From Dakarella massiliensis (lineage in GTDB: Bacteria; Pseudomonadota; Gammaproteobacteria; Burkholderiales; Burkholderiaceae_F), in the NCBI RefSeq assembly GCF_001182045.1, contig NZ_CVTY01000007.1:806001-870000 (forward strand): a DNA stretch of 64,000 nucleotides, written 5' to 3'. Positions 8,051-16,100 of this stretch are shown here, one piece after another (the stretch's first letter is position 1; every line of letters starts with the position of its first letter). The notes under the pieces are model-generated. The model was not told the origin of the DNA, searched no databases, and worked only from the letters and a program-made list of their open reading frames with translations. The translations under genes and the position numbers were made by a program.

Positions 8051-8239
8051 TTATTTCAAAGCAAGCACGATTTGAACAATCGTATAGACAAGCCCTGTAG
8101 CACCAGCAAACGCAAGAGCTGAATACTTAACCCCAGTGGCTACGCCTCTGAAAAATGCCTCTTTAAGTTCCATATCTCTCATACGCTGCCCCAAATTTTC
8201 ATTGCGCTTGATATAATTTTTCATGTAGATGTGGTCCAT
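8051..8239 (-). CDS. Small single-TM protein of the lysis cassette
   Basis: 62 residues from the ATG at 8239, or 57 from the ATG at 8224. The N-terminus is charged (LGQRMRDMELKEAFFRG) and a single hydrophobic segment (about 40-60, ALAFAGATGLVYTIVQIVLAL) ends the protein. I do not recognise the family. Its place among endolysin, holin-like and spanin genes suggests a role in lysis timing (holin, antiholin or pinholin). Confidence 0.5.
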   Translation of the reverse strand: MDHIYMKNYIKRNENLGQRMRDMELKEAFFRGVATGVKYSALAFAGATGLVYTIVQIVLALK

Positions 8240-8264
8240 CTATGTGTAACGTTTCTTAAGTCTC

Positions 8265-8317
8265 TGTTATGATTCGTTCCATCCCCGGAAGAGTTGCCGC
8301 TCTTGCCGGGGATTTTT
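8265..8317 (+). terminator. Plus-strand hairpin/U-tract unit 3
   Basis: TGTTATGAT (8265-8273, extended -10-like) lies directly before the stem ATCCCCGG...CCGGGGAT (8281-8312), followed by TTTTTAC. The stem sequence (CCCCGGAAGAG...CTCTTGCCGGGG) resembles units 1 and 3b. The U-tract overlaps the stop of the minus-strand gene ending at 8316. Confidence 0.5.
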
Positions 8318-8510
8318 ACAGAGATCGGATAAAACCGATGACGCCCAGCACACCCCCAATAACGGCGCAGGCGACCAGCACGAGTTCTTTCCAGAAGTGA
8401 AAACGCTCCTTTTTGTATTCGCTGATAGCCGCTTGCTGAGCCTGTTTCAACTTCTGTTCATCCATAAAAGCCTCTAGCTTATCTATTCTTTCTTTGGTAT
8501 CATCTCTCAC
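8316..8510 (-). CDS. XhlA-like small membrane protein (holin-related)
   Basis: 64 residues. The N-terminus is a short charged helix with coiled-coil character (TKERIDKLEAFMDEQKLKQ) and the C-terminus is one TM helix (about 43-62, LVLVACAVIGGVLGVIGFI). This architecture matches XhlA/haemolysin-type small proteins that act with holins in other phages, but sequence identity is not strong enough to be sure. It lies between the endolysin gene and another single-TM gene on the same strand. Confidence 0.55.
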   Translation of the reverse strand: MRDDTKERIDKLEAFMDEQKLKQAQQAAISEYKKERFHFWKELVLVACAVIGGVLGVIGFIRSL

Positions 8511-8540
8511 GTACAGACCTCATATGTACACATTGCTCAG

Positions 8541-8577
8541 TCCCCGAAAGAGCTGCAACTCTTCCGGGGATTTCTTT
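8541..8577 (+). terminator. Plus-strand hairpin/U-tract unit 3b
   Basis: TCCCCGAAAGAG pairs with CTCTTCCGGGGA (one mismatch) across CTGCAA, followed by TTTCTTTT. It lies between the endolysin stop and the start of the XhlA-like gene (both minus), so its U-tract serves only plus-strand transcription. Confidence 0.5.
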
Positions 8578-9041
8578 TAACTGAGGAAGAGCTCCTTCTC
8601 TGCCTCTCGTCTCCTTACCAACCCCGGAAGCTCCCTCCCTCCCGCTCGCGCCCAACGCTTGAATTCATACCCCGCATTAATTACCTTGCCGGCATTAAAA
8701 AGTTTGAGGAGAGTAGATCTGCGGAGTGCCCCAGCGCCACAGTTGTATGCAAAATCCAACAAAGCGATGAACTGCCCTTGCGTTACCGCGACCCTGACAG
8801 ATCGGGACAGCACATCACGAAGACGGTAAAGCTCAGACTCCAGAAGCTCGTCTGCCTCCTCTTGAGTAATCTTTATGTTCCTGATGACAGGGTTCCCAGA
8901 TGCCAGGCGTGTAGAGCCATAACCCACAGTCCATACCCCCGCAGGATCCCGGTAGGAAGCCAGCCGGCACCCCTCGTTCGACTTAATGAAGGGAACCGCA
9001 ATCGCCGGGTCCCACACCGAAAATTCTTTCTTTTCAGCCAT
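8577..9041 (-). CDS. Phage endolysin, GH24 lysozyme
   Basis: 154 residues of T4/P22-type lysozyme. The catalytic triad E-8aa-D-5aa-T is visible as Glu23, Asp32 and Thr38 (NEGCRLASYRDPAGVWTVGYG, in part). No signal peptide or SAR helix is seen at the N-terminus (MAEKKEFSVWDP), so release should need a holin. It cleaves the glycan strands of peptidoglycan at lysis. GGAGAGATC precedes the ATG. Confidence 0.9.
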   Translation of the reverse strand: MAEKKEFSVWDPAIAVPFIKSNEGCRLASYRDPAGVWTVGYGSTRLASGNPVIRNIKITQEEADELLESELYRLRDVLSRSVRVAVTQGQFIALLDFAYNCGAGALRRSTLLKLFNAGKVINAGYEFKRWARAGGRELPGLVRRREAEKELFLS

Positions 9042-9050
9042 GATCTCTCC

Positions 9051-9203
9051 TTATTTTGTCAGCCAAAGGACAAGAACTGCTGTCACGACTGGGGCAATAA
9101 ACGCCCTGACAATCCCGAGCAAGAACTCTCTTCTTTCCTTTTGTTTCTCTTCAAATTCGGCCCGCACACGCCTTTCAATTTCCTGCTCTTTCTGCATATC
9201 CAT
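9051..9203 (-). CDS. Tiny single-TM protein (holin-like), 50 aa
   Basis: ATG at 9203 (an in-frame GTG at 9209 has a better-spaced GAGG). The protein is a charged helix rich in Glu/Arg/Lys (about 3-26) followed by one TM helix (LGIVRAFIAPVVTAVLVLWL). It ends 9 bp before the endolysin ATG, with tight operon spacing. Its architecture is the same as the XhlA-like protein, so it is a candidate holin or antiholin; I cannot place it in a family. Confidence 0.5.
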   Translation of the reverse strand: MDMQKEQEIERRVRAEFEEKQKERREFLLGIVRAFIAPVVTAVLVLWLTK

Positions 9204-9218
9204 AAGCACACCAACCTC

Positions 9219-9325
9219 TTGCTTTAGTTTTTGAATTTCAGCTATACTGGCGTTGTGCAGAAGTTCCTGTGTGTAAAGTGGGATAAAAAAAGCCCTCGGG
9301 AGTTCGTTCCTCTCGAGGGTTTTCG
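9219..9325 (+). ncRNA. Candidate plus-strand small RNA, unit 4
   Basis: TTGCTT (9219-9224), an 18-bp spacer and TATACT (9243-9248) form a plausible promoter. About 45 bp later a run of seven A leads into the hairpin CCCTCGGGAG/CTCTCGAGGG (9293-9319) and TTTTCGTTT. The predicted RNA is about 9255-9325. The A-run makes the hairpin a good minus-strand terminator as well, placed just after the holin gene stop. Confidence 0.4.
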
Positions 9326-9351
9326 TTTGATGGGGAGGGGCCCCTATCCTT

Positions 9352-9966
9352 CTATTTGTCTCTGTGCTGCCGGTGAATCTCTCCCCCGCTCACCACATCT
9401 GACGCCATCGCCTCTGACCGCTCTTCCATCGCTTTCAGCATCTTGCGGACCGGTGCCGGGATGATTGATCCATACCCCATGCGCTCAATGTTTTCCAAGA
9501 TACTGCCAAAGTCGTTCAGGCAGAAAGCAAAGACCGCCGCATCCCTAACACTGACGAAGGGTATAACCGAAGTGATATCCAGCCCATGGCAAAGCGCCAC
9601 GAGGCTCAGCATGACGATCTTTTTGGTGATGCCAAGGAACCCCGTACGGGAATTCCACTGCCCGGTCTTCATCGCGGCATAAGTACCGCTCAAATAGTCG
9701 GCTACGATAAAAACAAACAGCCATTCAATCGCGTCATCGATCGGGCCAAAAAGAAAGGAGCACAAGGCTCCCAGAATCCCGCCAACTGCTAAAAGTACAC
9801 GGGAAGAGAAGTCGGGGATCAGATCTAGCATAGCGCCTAGCAGAAAGTATTGAACGTTTTCGGATAAAGAGATAAACTTGAAGACAAGGAACAGGGTTAG
9901 GCTCCCACTACGGCGTGGTGTAACGTTATGGTACAAACCATCCTGCTCTGGGGGGATAAACACCAC
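9352..9966 (-). CDS. Phage holin (Phage_holin_4 / TcdE-like)
   Basis: 204 residues from the GTG at 9966 (AGGA 6 bp upstream). An ATG at 9831 would give 159 residues, closer to the family's usual length. Several hydrophobic segments are present, and the family block DYLSGTYAAMKTGQW...FLGITKKIVML...LCHGLDI is recognisable. Holins of this class open the inner membrane so that the endolysin can escape. It opens the lysis cassette, separated from the downstream genes by a bidirectional hairpin. Confidence 0.8.
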   Translation of the reverse strand: MVFIPPEQDGLYHNVTPRRSGSLTLFLVFKFISLSENVQYFLLGAMLDLIPDFSSRVLLAVGGILGALCSFLFGPIDDAIEWLFVFIVADYLSGTYAAMKTGQWNSRTGFLGITKKIVMLSLVALCHGLDITSVIPFVSVRDAAVFAFCLNDFGSILENIERMGYGSIIPAPVRKMLKAMEERSEAMASDVVSGGEIHRQHRDK

Positions 9967-10020
9967 GATAATTCCTGTGAATCCACGGCAGGAACTCGTA
10001 AGGATTACCCCCCATTTCTT

Positions 10021-10851
10021 TTATACGATCCGGATACCGACTATTTCATAAGTCCACTTCAAATTACTCTCATCTTTTGTCGGTATTAGCTTTCTTATAT
10101 TTTCAAAACTTTCCCCTTTACTCTTAATCATTTCCTTTTTTGTTTCCCAGTTCTTTTGTTTTGAAGTAATCAAAGAGTAAACACTTAATCCTCCGTTATG
10201 CGTGGCTTTTATATCCACCATAATATGCAAGGGTTTTTCGCCCCTGATCGGCAATTCATAATTCGCATAGCAAAATGCGGTTTTCTCTAAAACATCTTTT
10301 CCTTTCTCCTTATGGAAGTTTTTTTGCCATCCCGAAAAATCCCCCTTTTTGAAAATTTTCGGCAATAACCCAATCACAAGAATGTAATCCCTACATTCGC
10401 TAACTGCCGCTTCTTTCCCTCTTCTAGAAGCCAACCGTATTACGCCTCTAAGTTCGTTGTACAAACTCACTCCTAGTTTTACGTTCTGTTCGCCAACCTC
10501 CGGTAATTTCGCAGGCAAGATTCCTCTCATTGATTGACAATATTTCTGTAACACTTTACCTGGATCCTTACCCAATCCAAGATCCTGATTGGCAATCCTC
10601 GCGCTGTTTTTTATTTGCTCGTTGGTTATGGGTTCAGCTGGAATCGATGCCTTCTCAATTTTTAAATTTTTATCTTCTTCTACAGATTCTGAGTTCGTTT
10701 CCACTTTAGGCCGGGTAATTGGGGAATCTCTCTTCCCACTCCCGCTCACAAATTGCCCAGTTCTCTCGGAATGGCGACACCCATTGGCGTCCTCAGTGGC
10801 GTCCGCCACAGACACAAAGCGATAGATATCCACGAAACGGAACATTTTCAT
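10021..10851 (-). CDS. Unknown AT-rich cargo protein, possible polyvalent/BECR-type nuclease-like domain
   Basis: 276 residues. I do not recognise it as a named protein. The N-terminus (DATEDANGCRHSERTGQF) resembles linker segments of phage polyvalent proteins. The C-terminal half has a pattern (LPKIFKKGDFSG..., then CYANYELPI..KPLHIMVDIKA...GLSVYSLI) that recalls the barnase/EndoU/RelE-like (BECR) domains found in such proteins. That is a weak, pattern-level resemblance. The gene is clearly richer in A/T than its neighbours and sits between the tail fibre genes and the holin, a usual place for phage accessory genes. No signal peptide or TM segment is evident. Confidence 0.5.
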   Translation of the reverse strand: MKMFRFVDIYRFVSVADATEDANGCRHSERTGQFVSGSGKRDSPITRPKVETNSESVEEDKNLKIEKASIPAEPITNEQIKNSARIANQDLGLGKDPGKVLQKYCQSMRGILPAKLPEVGEQNVKLGVSLYNELRGVIRLASRRGKEAAVSECRDYILVIGLLPKIFKKGDFSGWQKNFHKEKGKDVLEKTAFCYANYELPIRGEKPLHIMVDIKATHNGGLSVYSLITSKQKNWETKKEMIKSKGESFENIRKLIPTKDESNLKWTYEIVGIRIV

Positions 10852-10902
10852 TGGCGCAAGTCCCCTTCATCTGCGCTGTGATTTCTTTGCGGACATGATC
10901 AA

Positions 10903-11685
10903 TTAACCGAGGCTGGCCATAATGGCCATTGCTTCCTTTCTTGAGGCCGCAAGGATAGCCATCGGCTCTCCTCCAGATACGTCTGCAGAAACAGGGGTAC
11001 CTTTTTGCAGGGTAATAGGAATTTCCTGAATCTGACCGCCACCACTTGCGAACAACTTCAGCCCGTTGATTGCATTAAATGCATTATCTGTAACGTTGCA
11101 CAGCAGCGAGGTAGTTCCTTCGACTACAGCCGTACCGGCTTCTTCGCCTCCGGAGAGTGACGGAGAGACTACCCGCAGCACATGGTCGCTTGCATTCCTC
11201 GAATACAGAACCGCATAGCTTTCAGGCATAAAGCTACTTATCAGCCGAGCGTCTTCCGCCTCAATGGTGAGGTCTTTATCAATATCCAGGGTCGCTGTTG
11301 TTGAGCCGATATTCTCTCCATTCACGATGAGATTCCCACAGACATACTTGCTGTTGTCGGTGGCGGAAACGGCTACCTCAAATTGAATAGGGGTGCCGTG
11401 CGGCAAATGCCAATCGAAATCAACATATCCATCACTAGCTATATCATTAGAACGCATGGAGCTGTTTATGCCCGACCTAATTTTGGGGGTCGCCCGGATC
11501 ACCTGGTTTTCCGTCGGTTTGATCCTGACCTTTGGATACATGGCGGCACTCCCGCCCCCCACCTGGATCGCCGAGATCGCTGCCGCCATGCCTGAGGGCT
11601 TATAGATCGCCGTGCTTCCGTTCTTCGCTCGGATAGCGTTCGCAATCGCTGTGTAATACTTCGGATCTGTCAGAACTTTCGTCAT
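10903..11685 (-). CDS. Tail fibre / structural protein
   Basis: 260 residues. The N-terminal block YYTAIANAIRAKNGSTAIYKPSG...AAAISAIQVGGG is typical of many phage tail-tip or fibre proteins; the remainder is beta-rich and Ser/Gly/Thr-rich with no enzyme motif. It starts 3 bp after the stop of the preceding fibre gene and is the last recognisable structural gene of the operon. It is likely part of the receptor-binding apparatus. Confidence 0.6.
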   Translation of the reverse strand: MTKVLTDPKYYTAIANAIRAKNGSTAIYKPSGMAAAISAIQVGGGSAAMYPKVRIKPTENQVIRATPKIRSGINSSMRSNDIASDGYVDFDWHLPHGTPIQFEVAVSATDNSKYVCGNLIVNGENIGSTTATLDIDKDLTIEAEDARLISSFMPESYAVLYSRNASDHVLRVVSPSLSGGEEAGTAVVEGTTSLLCNVTDNAFNAINGLKLFASGGGQIQEIPITLQKGTPVSADVSGGEPMAILAASRKEAMAIMASLG

Positions 11686-11688
11686 GGT

Positions 11689-12000
11689 TTAATACCCCGC
11701 CGCATCGCCGTCAGTGATCGCGGAAATCGCTGTAGTAATCGCTGCGTCCGCTTCAGACTTGGTGTAGTAGTTAGAGAGGTCCACCGACGAGCCAGAGCCC
11801 GCGGCGGCTACTTTGCTATCAACCTCAGACTTGGTGTAGGCGTCCGTGATGCCGTAGCCCGCGAGCGTTGCCGCTTTCTTCGCGTACTCCGCAAGTGCTG
11901 AAGAGAGAGCATAGTTATCGAGCTCCGCCTCAATCGTTGACTTGCACGCAGTAAGCGCTTCTTTGACCTTTGCTTTGAGGTCTGTAAAAGTTACCGTCAT
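11689..12000 (-). CDS. Short tail fibre protein with YTKSE repeats
   Basis: 103 residues with two copies of the knob/fibre motif YTKSEVDSKV and YYTKSEADAAI, found repeatedly in phage tail fibres and pyocin-type structures. The N-terminus is helical (FTDLKAKVKEALTACKSTIEAEL, in part). It may be a subunit or adaptor acting with the neighbouring fibre genes, from which it is separated by 2-3 bp. Confidence 0.6.
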   Translation of the reverse strand: MTVTFTDLKAKVKEALTACKSTIEAELDNYALSSALAEYAKKAATLAGYGITDAYTKSEVDSKVAAAGSGSSVDLSNYYTKSEADAAITTAISAITDGDAAGY

Positions 12001-12002
12001 AG

Positions 12003-12509
12003 TTACACTCCTTTGATGAATTCATCGCATGCCTCGTAAATCGAGGTCATGAATGAGTTGAAAACTTCGACTGTGGTATAGGATTCGGTGGCTATTGATG
12101 CGGCTTTCTCTGCACTCGCATTGGCTTGCGTTGCGAAGCCTTCCGCCGCTGATGCACTCACCTTGGCTTGCGTTGCGGAGCCTTCCGCCGCCGATGCACT
12201 CGCATTGGCTTGCGTTGCGGCGTCCGAAAACTGATCAATCAGAGCGGCCGCTTTGTCGGCAAGCTCTTTCGTGTAGCCTTGAAGCGGGGCAATTGCGTAA
12301 CCGCCAGATGACGCTGTTGTTCCTTTATAGGCCGCCGCCAGAGTGATCTCCGTGGCTGAAACAACTTTTGAAATTTCATAGAGCAGTCCGTCCGGGCCTA
12401 CAAAGCCATCGCTCCCGATTCGGACGTTGTCGACCCATGCCGTCCCAGTCCCGGTTACCGTGGTTGACCCATTCGTAACGGAACAAGTTCCCGCCTTATA
12501 CCAAGCCAT
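12003..12509 (-). CDS. Tail fibre adaptor protein with 14-residue repeats
   Basis: 168 residues. The N-terminal 80 residues form a beta-rich domain common at phage tail tips (MAWYKAGTCSVTNGSTTVTG ... VGPDGLLYEI ... QGYTKEL). The middle has 14-residue repeats of the type ATQANASASAAEGS that should form a helical stalk, followed by a short C-terminal head. It probably anchors fibres to the tip protein encoded immediately upstream. Confidence 0.65.
   Translation of the reverse strand: MAWYKAGTCSVTNGSTTVTGTGTAWVDNVRIGSDGFVGPDGLLYEISKVVSATEITLAAAYKGTTASSGGYAIAPLQGYTKELADKAAALIDQFSDAATQANASASAAEGSATQAKVSASAAEGFATQANASAEKAASIATESYTTVEVFNSFMTSIYEACDEFIKGV
12121..12219. repeat. 42-bp in-frame tandem repeat in the fibre adaptor gene
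   Basis: TTGGCTTGCGTTGCG starts at 12121, 12163 and 12205, a 42-bp period equal to 14 codons; about 2.4 units are present. Copy-number change would lengthen or shorten the helical stalk without breaking the frame. Confidence 0.8.
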
Positions 12510-12515
12510 GTTTGT

Positions 12516-13124
12516 TTAACTCCAAAAAATTGCGGTAACCGCTTCAATCGTTTCTGCCGCCTGAACTTCTTCCACGAGCTTCTTCCGCTTCCCCACGGCC
12601 TCGGCTGATGCCTTTCTGTAGGCGTCCACGTGCGCCTTGACCTTGTCCATGAAGTCGTTCAGCTCAATGCCTCTGGCTGAAGCGCAGGCTGCGCACCACG
12701 GAACAAGGTCGGCGGATGGAGAGGATGAGGCAAACCATGCTTTGCATTCGTCTGCCTGCTGCTGCCAAGTGGACTGCTCATCCTCCGGGTAGCCGGATTT
12801 AAACTCGTCCAGTGCCGCGCTCATAGCTTTCGTCAGTTCCCTGACTTTGGACGCCTTAGCCGCAGAAAGTTCAGCCGCCTCATCGGCGGCCTTTTGTGCA
12901 TCGGATCTGGTGTCTTCCCACGCATGCTTTGTCCAATTAAACGTGTGATACTTCGAGGGCTGAGCGGGCTTTTTCTGCCACCCCTCTCCATCCCACCAGT
13001 CACCCTGAGGATTGCCTTCCATGGCTTCGGCGCCTTCGGAGATATTCGCCTGCAGCTGTGCCGGATCGCCCCAGAAGGTCTTAAGGAGCTGTCCTGTCGC
13101 TTTATCGATAATTGCGTAGTTCAT
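12516..13124 (-). CDS. Tail fibre assembly-like / virion protein
   Basis: 202 residues. The N-terminal half has the pattern of fibre-assembly or tip-associated proteins (YAIIDKATGQLLKT...GDWWDGEGW...PSKYHTFNWTKHAWED). The C-terminal half is helical with conserved Trp/Cys positions (FWS end). It may act as chaperone or as a small structural subunit, directly downstream of the tip gene (4-bp gap). Confidence 0.55.
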   Translation of the reverse strand: MNYAIIDKATGQLLKTFWGDPAQLQANISEGAEAMEGNPQGDWWDGEGWQKKPAQPSKYHTFNWTKHAWEDTRSDAQKAADEAAELSAAKASKVRELTKAMSAALDEFKSGYPEDEQSTWQQQADECKAWFASSSPSADLVPWCAACASARGIELNDFMDKVKAHVDAYRKASAEAVGKRKKLVEEVQAAETIEAVTAIFWS

Positions 13125-13128
13125 CTTT

Positions 13129-16100
13129 TCATCTCTTCATCTCTATTACGGCGATGGATTCGGTCTGCACTCTCGACAGGTTGTAGGGAGAAACAGATAC
13201 GGAATACGTATATGTTCCCGCTGAGCCCGGGGAGTCGAAATAGGCAAACGTCAATGTGTGATCCACTCCGGTTCCGCCAGTCCACCCACCGGTGCAGTAG
13301 GTCGTGAGATACGTTCCATTCCGATAAAGCTCCGCCGATCCCCCGGCAAAGTAGGCTGAAGATGACTCATCACTGGATGTGATTCCCATCAGATAGCAGG
13401 AGAAAATGATGATCATCCTGCTGCCTGAAACGGCCGTATAAGAGATGCTTTCCCCGCTCGCCCCGGCAGTTCCCGTGACAGCTCCATCCAGAATCTTGTA
13501 GAAGTCCACGGCGTTTGAACCTATTTTCAGGTTCGTAACCGAAGCGTCCTGAATCTTCGCGTTCGTAATTGCGGCGTCACCGATTTTTACCGAAGTAATC
13601 GCCCCGTCCTGAATTTTGGCATTTGATATCGAAGCATCTGCGATTTTCGCATTCGATATCGAAGCGTCTTGGATAAGGGCGGAATCCATATAGACCTGCC
13701 CGCCGGAAACAGTGAACGGAGAGGTCACGGTTCCGCCGCTTGCCGTGCTGTTCAGGATGGCGAAAGTGTCGGCGTTCACGAGGAACTGCGACTGCACGCT
13801 TCCGGACGAGTTATCCACACCGACAGCAAAGCCTGCGGCGTAGTACTTGCCGCCGGCCGTGATGCCGGTCTTGACCGTATAGGCAGAGGACAGCGTTCCG
13901 TCAGCCTTGGCGATCGCGGTGGCGTTTGTTTCAATGTCCGCCGAGTTCTGGCTGATCTTGGCTGAAAGCTTTGTATCTAGTTCAGCCAGGGCTTCTTCAT
14001 TGCTCGAGCTTGTTTTTTGGAGCTGAGTTATCGAAGCCCGGCTGCTCCATTCGTTAAGGACATCAGCCAGATCGCCTTCGGCATCCGGAGCGCGGGATAT
14101 CTGGGATTCAATGCTGCTGACGATTGATTGCGCATTGTCTGCCGCGTTCTTAGCCTCGGTGGCTGTGCTTGAAGCTGTTCCAATTTCTGACATCAGATCG
14201 CCTCCCAACTGCGTGGAAGTGATTTTGTTTGTCAGATAGCCGAGAATGCCTGCGGCGTCAGTGGAGCTTGTTCCTTCCACCCCGTCCGTGGCTGATGCCG
14301 GGTAATAATCTCCCGCCAGTCCATTTTTATCAACAAGCCGAGCCCAGAAATAGAACGTCTGCCCTGATTTCAGACCCGTAAGCGTGTATTTCGCCTGCGG
14401 ATACGACAGCATGGTGAGCGGTGTTGCCGCAGTGCGGTCGTTCGTTGCGCTGTACCAGATCTCCGTGTAAGAGAGGATATTCAGTCCGCTCGGGAATCCC
14501 CAGTTAAGCGTGATCCCGAAAATCTCGGGCGAAGCCGCAAGGCTCGCCGGAGAGGCGGGGGCCGCTAGCAGTCCGTCAATGGCGACCGCACCCGAAGCTT
14601 TCCAAGGGGATTTAATCCCAATGGTGTTGGTAGCCCGGATTCTGAACTGGTAGGTCCCGCTGTAGGCGTTCGTGATGTCGTACGAGCAGGAAGCCACCTG
14701 CGGAACTGTTATCCAGTCAGAGTTATCCCTCTTCCATTCAAGGATGTAATACCCGACACCACTAGCAACTTCGGGCTTCGACCACGAGAGGGTTACTGTT
14801 GTGGACGAAATGCCCTGATTGACAGTTTCATTCGATGTAATCGCAAGGTTGGAAGGGGCGGGAACAGAGCTTTCCGGGATGGATGTAATCAGCACATCCG
14901 AGAGTGGCGAACCGTAATCGACAGCTGCGTATTTCGACTGTTCATTTTGAATAGCCGCAATATCGAATGTGCAACCATCGCCTTCGGTCACGCTTACAAC
15001 CCTGAAGGTCTGCGTCTGAAGATCGGAATTAACCACCGCCCAAACAGATTCCGCTTCGGGAGCCGTGGAAAATGCTGTTTTTACGGTTATCGTTGTTCCA
15101 TCAACCGCAGAAACAATGCTCGATTCAGTCGTTCCCGAGGGGAGCGTGCAAATGAGCGTATCGCCCACGCTGATGCCGTCATTCTTATCCACCACCACCT
15201 GCGTGGTGGAATTGACAGCGTGCAGCCGCCCTCCAATGCGCTTGCCTGCAATCGCAGGATCAGCGATCCTGATGATCTGCCCCGGGGTCGCAATAGCCCC
15301 GTTCAATCCAACGCTGAAGGTGACGCTGCGCGTCTCACGCTGAGATGTAAGCAGCGTCCACAGGCCTAATCTGTGCGCCTGAGAACGGGAAGAGCAGGCA
15401 AAAGCGGTGATCGAGGTCGCTACAATTCCGTAGCGTGCAATCCCGTCAGCGTCCTCGACCGCTTCGACCTTGGTGTTGTACATGTCATCAGGGTCGTTAT
15501 AACTAACGTAGCAGACGGTATAACGGGTCGAGCGTGCGCTGCCCTGATACTGGAATTTGCCGTCAATGACGTTCGCTGCGGTGTAGGTGTACGAAGGATC
15601 CCTGGGCATATCTGCCACAGGAATGGCACTTCCATTGCCCCAGTAGACGATCCCGCGGAATGCGGTAGCGAGGTCACTCAAAACCGCTGTGGCGTCCGCC
15701 GCCGATTGAAGGTAGCAGTTGCAGGTGAAGCGAGGCTCCGTGTTGCTTCCTACGCCGGTAGGAACGCTTTCGTCACAGTACTGCCCAATCTCGTACAACG
15801 ACCACTTGTCAATGTAGCCTGCGTCCAGAACATCCCCCAGTCCATAGCGGTCGTTCGTCAGGATGTCGTAAAACACCCAAGCTGGGTTGTTGCTGTAGGC
15901 AGTTTTAAACGTTCCATCCCACGTCCCGGTATAAGTGCGTTTATCGGCGTCATAGTTTGAAGGAACGCGGATGATGCGGCCTTTCAAGTGGTAGGCGCGC
16001 GTAGGGATGGACGAAAACTGGCTGGCGTCTATCTTGATCGCGGCGAGCGCGCTCATGGGATAACGCAGTTTTGCGTCAACGATCTCGGTATAGGCCTGAA

